Positions 1 through 9,626 are shown, counted from the stretch's first letter. The stretch: DNA of 64,000 nucleotides from Streptomyces liliiviolaceus (GCF_018070025.1 NZ_JAGPYQ010000001.1:5828001-5892000), one strand, 5' to 3'. Numbers and translations: made by a program. The notes: generated by a model not told the origin, from the sequence alone.

Positions 1-1042
1 TACCCGACTCCGCGTTCTTCTCCGCGCGGTCGGCGTTCTTGTCGAGGGCCTGGGTCTGTCCGGCGTCCTCTCCCGGCAGTCCGACGATCTGGGAGTTGAG
101 GGACTGGAGGCGCTCCACGGCCTTGCAGGGGTCGTCTCCGCGTACGTCCTTCACGGCCTTGTCGACGGCCGTCCCGACCGAGGGGCTCACCTTCGCGCTC
201 TGTTCGGACTTCGGGAAAGTGCGGAGCAGTTCGCCGTAGTGCGTCGCCCAGTCCGCGGATCCGCCGGACAGGGACTGTGCGCCGCACTCGTAGAGCGAGG
301 TGGCCAGCCGGTCGTCGGGCCATTTCGCCAGCGTGCCGAGTTCCTTCTCGTCCATGGTGCGCGGGACCGTGCGCAGGTATTTCAGGGGCGCCACCGCGGT
401 GCAGTAGTTCTTCTCCTCGTAGGCGGAGGCGACGGTGGCGTAGTAGGTCCTGAGCCGGGCGGGGACCCGCTCGGCCGCCCGTGAGCCGGGGTGATCGGCG
501 CGAAGGCCGCTGTAGACGGTCAGGGCCCTGCGGTAGTCGGACTCCGCGTTCTGGAACTGCTGTCTCCCGGCCGCCTTGACCAATTTGTCGGCGCGCTCCA
601 GTCGGTCCAGGAGCATCTGTTCGGTGGCTTCGTCGCGTGCGCCGCCGTACAGGGCGACCCCTCCGGCGGGCACGGCGAGGAGCACGATGCCGAGGACGAC
701 GGCGATCCAGGCCGCCGGCGGCCACATCAGCCGGGTCCGCAGCCCCACGACCGCGCCGTGGACGGCCGCGAGCGCGAGGACGACCAGGTACGCGACGAGG
801 GCTCCGCCGGGCACACCGTCCGGGTCCGCGGGCAGCGCCACCAGGAGCAGTAGCGCGGTCGCGACCCAGCAGGCGGCCATCAGCCACCAGCGGCGCACCA
901 GTGCGTAACCGAGCCCCAGTCCGCTGAGGTTCAGGAGTGCCACGCCGGCGGCTCTCCAGCCGTCCGCGGGCGCGGGCGGTGGCGCGGTCGGCATCGGTGG
1001 TATGACGAATCCGTCGCTGAAGTCATTGCGCTGCCAGGACAT
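1..1042 (-). CDS. Membrane protein of unknown function (3' end outside window)
   Basis: An open frame reads leftward from an ATG at 1042 and runs off the window edge, giving about 347 residues without a stop. A GGGGGA ribosome-binding site lies 6 nt upstream of the start. The N-terminus is Pro-rich. Four hydrophobic segments follow at about residues 31-48, 52-70, 80-98 and 108-128. After them comes a long hydrophilic, probably helical domain with several spaced cysteines (for example KNYCTA, YECGAQ, DDPCKA). That domain may be extracytoplasmic and may form TPR-like helices. I do not recognise the family. Codon usage is normal for the genome. Confidence 0.75.
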   Translation of the reverse strand, partial: MSWQRNDFSDGFVIPPMPTAPPPAPADGWRAAGVALLNLSGLGLGYALVRRWWLMAACWVATALLLLVALPADPDGVPGGALVAYLVVLALAAVHGAVVGLRTRLMWPPAAWIAVVLGIVLLAVPAGGVALYGGARDEATEQMLLDRLERADKLVKAAGRQQFQNAESDYRRALTVYSGLRADHPGSRAAERVPARLRTYYATVASAYEEKNYCTAVAPLKYLRTVPRTMDEKELGTLAKWPDDRLATSLYECGAQSLSGGSADWATHYGELLRTFPKSEQSAKVSPSVGTAVDKAVKDVRGDDPCKAVERLQSLNSQIVGLPGEDAGQTQALDKNADRAEKNAESG

Positions 1043-1133
1043 GACGGTTCCCCCGGTCAATCACGTCCGAAGTTCTATGACTTGTCAGCGTACGGTCAGC
1101 CATAAGACGGCGACAAGAGGAAGCGGCGACCAG

Positions 1134-2834
1134 TCAGCAACAACCCGCGCCAGGAGCCTCGTTGACGGGTTCTCCGGCCTCGGAGGAAGCGTCGGCGGTG
1201 AGGCGGCAGAAACACGACGCCTCGACCGGTACGTCCGCCACGGCCGCCGCGATCTTCAGTTGCTGGGCCACGATCCGCGCCTCGCCCGCCCTGCCCAGCC
1301 GGACGAGGCACTCGTGGAACCCGTGCAGGGCCCAGACGTTGCCGGGATGGTGCAGCGCGCGGGGAAGCGTGTCGTCGAGTCCCAGGTCGGCGCGGTAGAC
1401 GGCCTCCGCCTCGGCGACGCGCCCCTGTTCCAGCAGCAGGGCGCCGTACGCGTGCCGGGTGGGCTGCATCCACCCCCAGGGCTCGTCGTAGGGAAGGCCG
1501 TCGTCCAGTTCGATCGACCGCTCCAGGGCGGCGAAGGCGGCCTCGAAGTTCCCCTTGCGGTACTCCAGTTCGCCGTCGAGCATCGCCGACGCGACCGCGA
1601 GGATGTCGGCACAGGTGTTGTTGAACAGCATCCGGGTCTCCGGAACCCGTGCGACCGCTTCCCTGAACAGGGTGCGCTCGGTCCCGGCCTCGGCGATCCT
1701 GCCGGTGGCCGAGTACGCGACCCCGCGGGCGTAGTGGAGCATCGCGGTCGTCACGCAGTACAGCCGCGGGTCGGCGGGCAGCGGCAGTTGCAGGATGTCG
1801 GCCCAGCGGCCGAACCGGATCAGGACGTGGACCCGCATGGCGAGGAAGCCCTCCAGCCAGTCCGCCATGGGCGGGCTCTGCACCCTCAGCAGTTCCTCCG
1901 GGATGGAGGCCTCCAACCGGGCGGCGGTCTCCAGGGCGGTCCGCGACTGCCCGAGGAACATGGCCCCGTAGATCCTGAAGTGGTGGTTGTGCGACCGGTA
2001 CAGCGTGTAGAAGTTCATCGCCCCGGACCGCGCGAGGTACTTCTCGTCGGCGGCGATCGCCGCTCCGTTGTCGGCCACCACGCGCCGGTAGTCGCCGCAG
2101 AGCACGTCCAGGTGGGTGGGCATGTGCTGGAGGTGGCCCGCGTCGGGCACGAGGCCGCGCAGCCGGTCCGCCGCGGGCAGCGCCGTCTCGGGGACCGAGG
2201 ACATCTCCATCAGGTGGATGTACATGTGCAGCAGCCCCGGGTGCCGTACCCCGGCGTCCGTGGCGATCGCCCGTTCCAGCACCTCCTTGGCCTCCGCCGC
2301 GCGCGAACCGTCGGCCGGCTCGCCCGTGCGCAGGTCCCACAGCTGCCAGGGGGTGAGGTTCATCAGCGCGTCGGCGTAGAGCGTGGCCACGTCCAGGTCG
2401 TCCGGGGCGAGTTCGTACACGGCGCGCATGCTGTCCGCGTAGGGCTCGTTCCACACCGAACAGTCCTCGACGGCCTTCGCCTGCGGATAGCGGGCGCGCA
2501 GCGCGCCGATCAGGGCCTGTTCCACGGGGGTGGCACCGGCCGCCTTCTCCTGGGCGAGCTCCACGGCGGCGTGCGTACGGTCGACGGTACGGACCAGGTC
2601 CTCGCCGTCGAAGAACTCCCAGGGTTTGTTGTAGTTCGGGCCGAGGGCGTAGGCGATGCCCCAGTGGGCCATGGCGCAGTCGGGGTCCGCCGCCGCGGCG
2701 GCCTCGAAGCAGGCGACGGCCTCCTCGTGGTGGAAGGCGTACGACCAGACCAGCCCGCGGTCGAACCACAGCTGGGCCTGCGGGGACCCGGTGGTCACCG
2801 CACGGCCGTGATCACCGAGGTCGTAGTAGTCCAT
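1134..2834 (-). CDS. Tetratricopeptide-repeat protein
   Basis: A 566-residue soluble protein made almost entirely of helical TPR-type repeats; examples are the WSYAFHHEEAVACFEAAAAADP unit near the N-terminus (shown here only as a motif of under 25 residues: core AVACFEAAAAADPDCAMAHW) and later units around DGELEYRKGNFEAAFAALE. TPR proteins act as protein-interaction scaffolds; no enzymatic motif is visible. The ATG at 2834 is preferred because AGGAG sits 7 nt before it; a second ATG 21 nt upstream lacks such a site. The extreme C-terminus is cysteine-rich, with CFC and a terminal Cys-Cys, which is unusual for a TPR protein. It lies 91 nt downstream of the start of the truncated membrane gene on the same strand. 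Family known, role unknown. Confidence 0.8.
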   Translation of the reverse strand: MDYYDLGDHGRAVTTGSPQAQLWFDRGLVWSYAFHHEEAVACFEAAAAADPDCAMAHWGIAYALGPNYNKPWEFFDGEDLVRTVDRTHAAVELAQEKAAGATPVEQALIGALRARYPQAKAVEDCSVWNEPYADSMRAVYELAPDDLDVATLYADALMNLTPWQLWDLRTGEPADGSRAAEAKEVLERAIATDAGVRHPGLLHMYIHLMEMSSVPETALPAADRLRGLVPDAGHLQHMPTHLDVLCGDYRRVVADNGAAIAADEKYLARSGAMNFYTLYRSHNHHFRIYGAMFLGQSRTALETAARLEASIPEELLRVQSPPMADWLEGFLAMRVHVLIRFGRWADILQLPLPADPRLYCVTTAMLHYARGVAYSATGRIAEAGTERTLFREAVARVPETRMLFNNTCADILAVASAMLDGELEYRKGNFEAAFAALERSIELDDGLPYDEPWGWMQPTRHAYGALLLEQGRVAEAEAVYRADLGLDDTLPRALHHPGNVWALHGFHECLVRLGRAGEARIVAQQLKIAAAVADVPVEASCFCRLTADASSEAGEPVNEAPGAGCC

Positions 2835-2990
2835 CCGCAACTCCTGCGCGTGCACGGCCGAAGCCCTCGAATCAGGTGTGCTCCAGAGCCTAGAGGTGAT
2901 GCGCGCGCATTTGTCCCGCTTCCCGGTGAGTGCCGCGGGCGGTCCGTCCCCCGTCGTCGCGGGGACGGACCGGAACCGGCCTTCCCGCCC

Positions 2991-3308
2991 TCAGAACTCG
3001 CGGTCGATGCCGGTCACGAAGGCGGGGCCCAGCGGGGCGTCCTTCTCGGGGAAGCCGCTGTCGCGCAGGGCCCGCGAGATCAGCCGGACCGCTTCGGCCT
3101 CGGCGCTCGCCTGGTCCGACGCCTCGACCTCGATCCGGGCGGAGAACATGCCGCCCTCCTCGACCGTCAGCAGGCTCAGCTCCTCGCTCTCCCCCAGGTC
3201 CGTGTTCTTGGGGTCCCGGGGGCGGAGCCTGCGCTCGATGTCGGCGCGCGCGGCGTCCTCGACACCGTTGACGAACGTGCCGGGGACGGTGATGACGTAC
3301 GTGGTCAT
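2991..3308 (-). CDS. Small conserved-looking hypothetical protein, 105 aa
   Basis: The frame starts at the ATG at 3308, which has an AAGGAG site 6 nt upstream, and encodes a 105-residue soluble protein beginning MTTYVITVPGTF. The centre is acidic with a beta-strand/helix alternation (LSLLTVEEGGMFSARIEVEA, then a helix ending in RALRDSG). No membrane segment, signal peptide or catalytic motif is visible. I do not recognise the family. A longer upstream extension is open but lacks a ribosome-binding site. It is co-directional with the TPR gene, 157 nt before it. Confidence 0.65.
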   Translation of the reverse strand: MTTYVITVPGTFVNGVEDAARADIERRLRPRDPKNTDLGESEELSLLTVEEGGMFSARIEVEASDQASAEAEAVRLISRALRDSGFPEKDAPLGPAFVTGIDREF

Positions 3309-3769
3309 GGGACTCCTTACGAGGCTGCGCCGGGTCGTCGAGGGCGGGTACGAACGCACGTGGCAGGTCGCACGCGGTGACATCCGCGGTTGTCCTGATC
3401 CCATGCAGTCGCTCCCTCGACCGGATCAGCTCCGTGTTCTGCTCCGCGAGCTGTCCGGTCCGTCTCGCCCGGCTCGTATGTGATCCACGTTCCACGTTCC
3501 CCTCCTTCGGCGGGAAATGCGGACTGTCCCGCGCGGCGGGCCGGCAAGGCACCCGACCAGCCTCTTTTCGCCGCGCCTCGTGCGTCGCGGTGTCAGGGCC
3601 GGGTGAATCGGGGAACAGCAGTCCCCACCGGACGCCCACGGTTCGCGTACACCCCGGTAGCCTCATCGAATTCACGCGCGCAGTGCCTCTCCCGGGTGCA
3701 GGCGGGGGGCCTCGTGGCGCATTCTTGCTGTGTCAGCCACCCGGGCGGCGCACGGACGAGGTAGGGCCG
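3309..3769. other. Divergent intergenic region
   Basis: About 460 bases separate the leftward 105-aa gene from the rightward SpoIIE phosphatase. Several frames are open here but none has genome-typical third-position bias together with a ribosome-binding site. A short direct repeat (CCACGTT twice, near 3484-3497) is visible. I see no clear promoter or terminator, although both flanking genes must have promoters here. Confidence 0.5.
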
Positions 3770-6328
3770 ATGACTGGGAGAGCCGAGCACGAGACCCGGA
3801 TCCCCGGACGCCTGGACCCGCTGCTCACCGGGATCACCACCGAGGCGATCAGCGCGGCCGGCGGCTTCGCGGGCGGGGTGTACCTGCGCTCCCGCACACC
3901 GGGGCTGCTGCGGCTGGCCGTGCTCTCCGGGCTGCCGGGACCGCTGTTCCGCCCCTGGTGGCGGCTGCACGTGGACCGCAGGTTCCCGGTGGCGGACGCC
4001 TTCCGGCTGGGCGTCCAGGTGGTGCTCCCGGACGCGACAGAAACGATGCGCCGCTATCCCCAGTTCGCGGCGAGCCTGCCGTTCCAGTTCGGCTCCCTGT
4101 ACGTGCCGGTCGTGGGCGGGTCGACGACGTACGGCGTGCTGACCCTCCTGCGGCCCCCGGCCTCGGACGCCACCGAGGTGCTGCCCGACCGTGACCGCAT
4201 GGCGCAGCTGGCCGAGGACCTGGGACAGGCCCTGTGGAAGCTGGAGGAGGACGGCGAGCCGGACATCGCCTGGGACGGCGAACCGCTCTGCGTACGCCCA
4301 CCGGCCACGCATCCGCCCACCGGGCGCATCGGACGGTTCACCTGGGACCCGGTGTCCGACGTGGTGACCGCGGACAGCCGTCTGCACGCCCTGCTCGGCG
4401 TGGCGCCGGGCAAGTGCACGGACACCCCGCAGGCGCTCGCGGACGCCGTGGCCGCCGCCGACTCCCATCAGATCCTGACCGCCTTACGGGAGACCGCCGC
4501 GGGAAGACCGCCACCCCTTCCCCTGCCGGTGCACGCGTCCGACGGCGGCCTGCGGCTGCTGGAGCTGTGGAACCCGGAGGACACGGCCGTGTCGCCCGGC
4601 CCGTGCGCGGTCCGGGGCCTCGTCCTCGACCCGGACATCGGGTCGGCGGCGGACGGAGCGGCCGACCTGCTCCCCGAGGGGGTGTTCTGCCTCGACCGGC
4701 TGGGGCTCATCGTCTACGCGAACGAGCAGGCCGCCCGGCTCCTGGGCCGCCCGCGAAAGCGCCTCCTGGGCCGTCCCCTGGGCGAGGAGGTGCCCTGGCT
4801 GGAGCGCTCCGCCTACGAGGACCATCTGCGCGAGGCACTGCTGTCGCTGGAGCCGGTCCACTTCCACGTCGTACGGCCCCTGCGGTACAGCGAGGACTCT
4901 CCTCCGGGATTCCACGGGGGCGGTGACTGGCTGGCGGTCTCCGTCTATCCCGGGCCCGACATCCTGACCTGCACCGTCGTACCCGCCAACCGGATGGCCG
5001 ACCCGGTTCCCGAACGCACTCCCCCGGCCGAGGGGCCCTCGGCGACCGGCTTGCCCCTGCCCGACGGGGCGGCCGCCAAGGTCACCTCCATGGCACCGCT
5101 GTACCGGCCGATCGTCCTCGCGATCGCGCTGACCGAGGCGGTCACCGCGCGCCAGGTGTCCGCGGTCGTCATGCAGGAGCTGCTGCCGGCCTTCGGGGGC
5201 GGCCGGCTCGCCATCTATCTGCTCCAGGACCGGCACCTCTACCTGGCCTGGGAGACGGGCTTCCCCCAGGGATTCCTCGCGCCGTTCGAGGGCGTCGGCC
5301 TCGACGCGCGGCTGCCGGGGGTGGAGACCCTCACCAGTGGCCGCCCGCTCTTCTTCGAGTCGATGCAGCAGCTCGCCACCGCCTACCCGGGCGTCCCCCT
5401 CGACGCGACCGAGGGCTCCCGCGCCTTCCTGCCCCTGATCGCCTCGGGGCGGCCGGTCGGCTCCTGCATCCTGGGCTTCGACCGCCCCCGCGGTTTCAGC
5501 ACCGAGGAACGCACGGTGCTCACGGCCCTCGCCGGGCTGATCGCGCACGCCATGGAGAAGGCGCAGCGCTACGACACCGAGGCCGCCCTCGCCCGGGGCC
5601 TTCAGCAGGCGCTCCTCCCCCGGCGCCTCTCCGCCCATCCGCGGGTGGAGACGGTCGGGCGCTATCTGCCGGGCACCCAGGGGATGGAGGTGGGAGGGGA
5701 CTGGTACGACGTCGTCGAGTCGGGCGACGGGCTCGCGCTGGTCATCGGCGACGTGCAGGGGCACGGTGTCCAGGCCGCCGCCACGATGGGCCAACTGCGC
5801 AGCGCCGTACGGGCCTTCGCACTCGGCGACCGGCCGCCGGACGAGGTCATGAGCGGCACCAACCATCTGCTGATCGACCTCGACCCCGGTCTGTTCGCCA
5901 GTTGCTGCTATCTCCGCCTCGATCCGCTCACCGGTCGGGCACGGGTGGCCAGGGCCGGTCATCCGCCGCCGATCCTGCGCTTCCCGGACGGCCGTACGCA
6001 TGTCCTGGAGATCCCCGGCGGTGTCGTCCTCGGGGTCGATCCGGACGCCCGGTACCCGGTGACGGAACTTCAGCTGGAGCCCGGCGCGATCCTCGCGCTC
6101 TACACGGACGGCCTGGTCGAGACGCCCGGCGTCGACATCGACGAGGGCATCACCGCGCTGCGCGTAGCCCTGGCCCGGGCGGGCTCCCCCGCCGGCCGCC
6201 CCGGGGGCCGGTCGCTCGCGGGGGTCGCCGACCGGCTCACCGCGAAGGCCCGCCATGTGGCCAACCGCCCGGACGACATAGCGCTCCTGCTCGCCACCCG
6301 CCGCGCGAAGCCCGACCGCAACCGCTGA
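3770..6328 (+). CDS. GAF-PAS-PAS-GAF-SpoIIE (PP2C-type) protein phosphatase
   Basis: An 852-residue cytoplasmic sensor phosphatase. Order of domains: a GAF-like domain (about 10-155), a PAS-like domain (170-275), a second PAS (290-410, LLPEGVFCLDRLGLIVYANE), a GAF (430-600), and a SpoIIE/PP2C phosphatase (620-845). The phosphatase shows the metal-binding signatures GGDWYD (about residue 642) and GDVQGHG (about 660), plus ARAGHPPP and LYTDGLVE. Enzymes of this class dephosphorylate anti-sigma-factor antagonists in partner switching; that the target here is such an antagonist is inference. The ATG at 3770 is chosen because homology begins there and GAGG lies about 8 nt upstream, although the frame is open for 393 nt further. 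No HATPase domain is attached, unlike the phosphatase at 57.0 kb. No antagonist gene is adjacent. Confidence 0.92.
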   Translation: MTGRAEHETRIPGRLDPLLTGITTEAISAAGGFAGGVYLRSRTPGLLRLAVLSGLPGPLFRPWWRLHVDRRFPVADAFRLGVQVVLPDATETMRRYPQFAASLPFQFGSLYVPVVGGSTTYGVLTLLRPPASDATEVLPDRDRMAQLAEDLGQALWKLEEDGEPDIAWDGEPLCVRPPATHPPTGRIGRFTWDPVSDVVTADSRLHALLGVAPGKCTDTPQALADAVAAADSHQILTALRETAAGRPPPLPLPVHASDGGLRLLELWNPEDTAVSPGPCAVRGLVLDPDIGSAADGAADLLPEGVFCLDRLGLIVYANEQAARLLGRPRKRLLGRPLGEEVPWLERSAYEDHLREALLSLEPVHFHVVRPLRYSEDSPPGFHGGGDWLAVSVYPGPDILTCTVVPANRMADPVPERTPPAEGPSATGLPLPDGAAAKVTSMAPLYRPIVLAIALTEAVTARQVSAVVMQELLPAFGGGRLAIYLLQDRHLYLAWETGFPQGFLAPFEGVGLDARLPGVETLTSGRPLFFESMQQLATAYPGVPLDATEGSRAFLPLIASGRPVGSCILGFDRPRGFSTEERTVLTALAGLIAHAMEKAQRYDTEAALARGLQQALLPRRLSAHPRVETVGRYLPGTQGMEVGGDWYDVVESGDGLALVIGDVQGHGVQAAATMGQLRSAVRAFALGDRPPDEVMSGTNHLLIDLDPGLFASCCYLRLDPLTGRARVARAGHPPPILRFPDGRTHVLEIPGGVVLGVDPDARYPVTELQLEPGAILALYTDGLVETPGVDIDEGITALRVALARAGSPAGRPGGRSLAGVADRLTAKARHVANRPDDIALLLATRRAKPDRNR

Positions 6329-6400
6329 CCGCCCGACCGCCACCGCCGATCGCCCGACCTCCTCGACCGATCGCCCGGTCACCCGCGCCGGGACGGGCCC

Positions 6401-7171
6401 TCATCGGCGCGGCGGGCCCTTCGTCGCGCGGCCGAGGCGTACGGGGACTCCCGGTGAGTACAGCACGCTCACCGGGTCCCCGGTCGGCGCGGGCAGACCG
6501 GCCGAGGCGACGAGGTTCTCCTCGCACTCGACCAGCGTCGCGCGATGCAGGGGCCAGCGCGGATGGTCGTTCGGCAGGAACCCGGCGTCGCCGAAGAACG
6601 GCTTGTGCATGCCCCAGCGGGCGGTCAGGAAGTGTTCGAGGCCGGTCGGTTCCGCTATCCGCTCCCCCGGCCTGACGACCAGGCGGCTGTGGGCGCCCCG
6701 TGGGCCCGGCAGGCGTCGCGCGCTGGTGTAGCCGACCGTGTCCTCGCCGGTCCGCACGGACATGCGGGACCAGACGTACGGCAGGCGGAAGCCGAGGCGG
6801 CCCATGAGCACCGGTACGAGCCGGGAGGCGTCCATGGACCGGAAGACCACCCCGCGCCGCCCGTACTCGTCCACCGAGTACAGCCGCACGTTGGTCTCCG
6901 GGAACGAGCCGAAGTAGGGCACGCCGGGCAGCCGCAGCCAGCCCACCCGGTGCATACGGAAGGCGACCAGGCCGACGTAGGTGACGCCGTCGAAGGTGTC
7001 GGGGACGGTTCCCGCCGGCAGCAGTCCCGCCACGGCCGCCGGGTCCACGGCCCAGTGCACGAAGGTCAGGTCGAGCCACTGCTGGGTGAGCAGCGGACGG
7101 CGCAGGACGACCGGGGCGTCGGGCGTGACGGGTTCCGGCTCGGAGGAAATGATCGACACGGGCGCCAGCAT
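6401..7171 (-). CDS. DUF2071 (YqjF-like) family protein
   Basis: A 256-residue soluble protein. It matches the DUF2071/YqjF family by its opening (WLDLTFVHWAVDPAAVAGLLP), the YVGLVAFRM and SFPETNVRLY segments, and a C-terminal FFGDAGFLPNDHPRWPLHRA block. Biochemical function of the family is not established; it is related to acetoacetate-decarboxylase-like folds. The ATG at 7171 has only a distant GGAG, so a start a few codons further in is possible. It is convergent with the phosphatase upstream on the other strand and is followed on its own strand by no close gene. Confidence 0.8.
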   Translation of the reverse strand: MLAPVSIISSEPEPVTPDAPVVLRRPLLTQQWLDLTFVHWAVDPAAVAGLLPAGTVPDTFDGVTYVGLVAFRMHRVGWLRLPGVPYFGSFPETNVRLYSVDEYGRRGVVFRSMDASRLVPVLMGRLGFRLPYVWSRMSVRTGEDTVGYTSARRLPGPRGAHSRLVVRPGERIAEPTGLEHFLTARWGMHKPFFGDAGFLPNDHPRWPLHRATLVECEENLVASAGLPAPTGDPVSVLYSPGVPVRLGRATKGPPRR

Positions 7172-7255
7172 CGCAGGGCCGTGCTCCGGACATGGTGAGA
7201 ACCCGTGCCGTGTGACGCGTCTGGCACGGGGCGGCTCGGTGCGGGACGGCCGACG

Positions 7256-7687
7256 TCAGACGTCGGTGGGCAGACCGCTCGCCTCCGCGATGCCGCGCAG
7301 TTCCTCGTCCTGGCGCTGGCGCTCACCGATGAAGTCGGCGATCTCCTGGCACCGGGCGGGATCGGCCGCGGTGCCCGAGTCCGTCACGACCCTGACGGGG
7401 CCGCCCCCCTCGGTCTCGATCTCGACGATCTGGTTGTCCATGCGCCCGGTGACGGCGACCGCCACGACGAGGGACGCCTCGTCACGGACCTCCTGCGAGA
7501 CCTTGGAACCCTCCTCGCCGTCGAGGCTCAGCTCGATGGGTCCGGCGCGTTGCTCCTGCATCGCTTCGAGCACGGGTTCGACCATGCGCAGCAGCATCGC
7601 GTAGTCGGTCGGGTTCATACGGACACGCAGCAGATCGAGGTAAAGGTCCACGGGGCGGCTTTCCGGCGGGAACTCTGATTCAGTCAT
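7256..7687 (-). CDS. Hypothetical protein, 143 aa
   Basis: An acidic soluble protein that begins MTESEFPPESRPVDLYLDLL at the ATG at 7687. A TTG 27 nt upstream would add nine residues. The centre reads as alternating strands and helices (GPIELSLDGEEGSKVSQEV, then IVEIETEGGGPVRVVTDSG) and the C-terminus is a helical run of charged residues. No known motif is recognised. It is not convincingly linked to the DUF2071 gene downstream, although they share a strand with an 84-nt gap. Confidence 0.6.
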   Translation of the reverse strand: MTESEFPPESRPVDLYLDLLRVRMNPTDYAMLLRMVEPVLEAMQEQRAGPIELSLDGEEGSKVSQEVRDEASLVVAVAVTGRMDNQIVEIETEGGGPVRVVTDSGTAADPARCQEIADFIGERQRQDEELRGIAEASGLPTDV

Positions 7688-7809
7688 GGGACTCGACTTC
7701 CCCAATGTGGGCAATGTGATCGCATCTGCGTCCAGAATGGTGGATCTCAGCGCTCACCGCCGCTCGAAGCACCCGCCCCTCGCACATACGTGCGTTTCAA
7801 CGGCCCGGT

Positions 7810-9330
7810 TCACACACCCCGGCGGATCCTGGCGGCCTTGCGGGCCTCCGCCGTCTGACGCGCCTCGGCCGTCCTGCGGGACTCGCCGCCGGACCGGCCC
7901 GGGCGGGTGCCCATGCCGCGGAAGGGGGCGCCGCCGCGCGGGGAACGCTCCGCCGTCTGGCCGCTCCCGGCGACGGGGACACCGGAGGGCTTCCGCGCGC
8001 CGGTGATCCGGCTCAGCTCGGCCTCGCCGGAGCGGACCTGGGTGACCTGCGGGCGGATACGGGCGTCGGACATCAGCCGGGTCATGTCGCGGCGCTGATT
8101 GGGCACGACCAGCGTGACGACACTGCCGGACTCGCCCGCCCGGGCCGTACGGCCGCCGCGGTGCAGATAGTCCTTGTGGTCGCCGGGCGGATCGACGTTG
8201 ACGACGAGGTCGAGATCGTCGACGTGGATGCCGCGGGCCGCGACGTTGGTCGCCACCAGTACGGTGACCGCGCCGCTCTTGAACTGCGCGAGGGTGCGGT
8301 TTCGCTGCGGCTGCGACTTGCCGCCGTGCAGGGCCGCGGCCTTCACGCCGCTGCCGAGCAGGTGCTTGGTGAACTGGTCGACGGCGTGCTTGGTGTCGAG
8401 GAACATCAGCACGCGCCCGTCGCGGGCGGCGATCTCGGTGGCGGTGGCGTACTTGTCGGCCCCGTGCACGTACAGCACGTGGTGCTCCATCGTGGTGACG
8501 GCGCCGGCCGACGGGTCGACCGAGTGGACCACCGGGTCGTGGAGGTAGCCGCGGACCAGGAGGTCGATGTTGCGGTCCAGGGTGGCCGAGAACAGCATCC
8601 GCTGGCCCTCGGGCTTCACCAGGTCGAGGAGGGTGGTGACCTGGGGCATGAAGCCCATGTCGGCCATCTGGTCCGCCTCGTCCAGGACCGTGATGGCGAC
8701 CCGGTCCAGCCGGCAGTCCTTGCGCTCGACGAGGTCCGTGAGACGGCCGGGGGTCGCGACGACGACCTCGGCGCCGGAACGCAGCGCACCGGCCTGCCGG
8801 CCGATCGACATGCCGCCGACCACGGTGGCCATCCGCAGCTTCAGCGCCCGGGCGTACGGCGTGAGCGCGTCGGTGACCTGCTGGGCCAGCTCGCGGGTGG
8901 GGACGAGGACCAGGGCGAGCGGCTTCTTCGGCTCGGCACGCCGTCCGGCGGTGCGCACGAGGAGGGCCAGACCGAAGGCGAGCGTCTTGCCCGAGCCGGT
9001 GCGGCCGCGGCCCAGTACATCGCGGCCCGCGAGGGAGTTGGGCAGCGTGGCGGCCTGGATCGGGAAGGGCTCCTCCACGCCGAGGCCGGTGAGCGTCTCC
9101 AGCAGCTCGGCGGGCAGGCCCAGTTCGGCGAAGGTCGACACCGCCGGAAGGGCGGGGGTGAGGGTGGCCGGCGGTGCGAACTCACCCTGCACGGCCGCGG
9201 GCCGCCGTCCGCCGCCGCCGGAGCGGCCGACGGGACGGCCCTGGCTCTGCGAGCGGGACCGGCCGGAGCCGCCGAAGCCGTCTTTACGGTTGTTGGAGAA
9301 ACGATCATTCGTACGAGCTGAGCGGTTCAT
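7810..9330 (-). CDS. DEAD-box ATP-dependent RNA helicase
   Basis: A 506-residue helicase that unwinds structured RNA with ATP. A basic Gly/Arg/Ser-rich N-terminus is followed by a Q-motif region (PFPIQAATLP), Walker A (GRGRTGSGKT), PTRELAQQV, TPGR, the DEAD box (LDEADQM) and SAT (LFSATLD). The C-terminal RecA domain has VLVATNVAARGIHV and motif VI HRGGRTARAG. The tail is basic and low-complexity, typical of RNA-annealing extensions. The ATG at 9330 has GGAAGG 6 nt upstream. It lies downstream of a cold-shock protein gene on the same strand, which suggests a cold-adaptation role. The order cold-shock gene then DEAD-box gene recurs in Streptomyces (for example around SCO3731-SCO3732, from memory). 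Confidence 0.95.
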   Translation of the reverse strand: MNRSARTNDRFSNNRKDGFGGSGRSRSQSQGRPVGRSGGGGRRPAAVQGEFAPPATLTPALPAVSTFAELGLPAELLETLTGLGVEEPFPIQAATLPNSLAGRDVLGRGRTGSGKTLAFGLALLVRTAGRRAEPKKPLALVLVPTRELAQQVTDALTPYARALKLRMATVVGGMSIGRQAGALRSGAEVVVATPGRLTDLVERKDCRLDRVAITVLDEADQMADMGFMPQVTTLLDLVKPEGQRMLFSATLDRNIDLLVRGYLHDPVVHSVDPSAGAVTTMEHHVLYVHGADKYATATEIAARDGRVLMFLDTKHAVDQFTKHLLGSGVKAAALHGGKSQPQRNRTLAQFKSGAVTVLVATNVAARGIHVDDLDLVVNVDPPGDHKDYLHRGGRTARAGESGSVVTLVVPNQRRDMTRLMSDARIRPQVTQVRSGEAELSRITGARKPSGVPVAGSGQTAERSPRGGAPFRGMGTRPGRSGGESRRTAEARQTAEARKAARIRRGV

Positions 9331-9340
9331 GAAGAACCTT

Positions 9341-9363
9341 CCTCGATATGGCACGTATCGAGG
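9341..9363 (-). promoter_or_regulatory. Leader hairpin touching the helicase ribosome-binding site
   Basis: In the helicase leader the arms CCTCGATA (9363-9356 on the minus strand) and TATCGAGG (9348-9341) are perfect 8-bp complements with a 7-nt loop. The 3' arm ends inside the GAGGAAGG Shine-Dalgarno region, 11 nt before the start codon. Pairing would partly hide the ribosome-binding site, so temperature-dependent translation is a reasonable inference. Confidence 0.5.
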
Positions 9364-9595
9364 AATTCTCGGCATGTACGAGCCGAACGAATTGCAAGAA
9401 CGAGCCGGAAGCAAGATAAAAGCAGGCCTGCCCAGCCGACGCGGCACACCGGGAAACGGTGTCGGGCGGCGGGAATCCCGGAATGGAGACCGGGGCGGAT
9501 CAAAAGGCCGGATCGGGGGTGCGGAGAACGCGTGGACCGGACCGGCCGTCGGTGGGCCCGAGGGGCGATCCCCCAGGCGTTTGAAAAAGCAACAA

Positions 9596-9626
9596 GCTGG
9601 GGCCCCACACCAAGTGGGACCCCAGC
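9596..9626 (-). terminator. Rho-independent terminator after the cold-shock gene
   Basis: On the minus strand a stem of GCTGGGG..CCCAC pairs with GTGGGGCCCCAGC around a TTG-containing loop and is followed by TTGTTGCTTTTTC. It starts 20 nt after the stop codon of the cold-shock gene and lies 266 nt upstream of the helicase start, so helicase transcription must read through it or start after it. Confidence 0.75.

Noticed and set aside
1002..3380. Very long rightward open frame opposite the TPR and 105-aa genes
   Set aside because: It is antisense to two genes with ribosome-binding sites and family-like sequences, and reads as low-complexity Gly/Arg/Val. High GC genomes give such open frames by chance.
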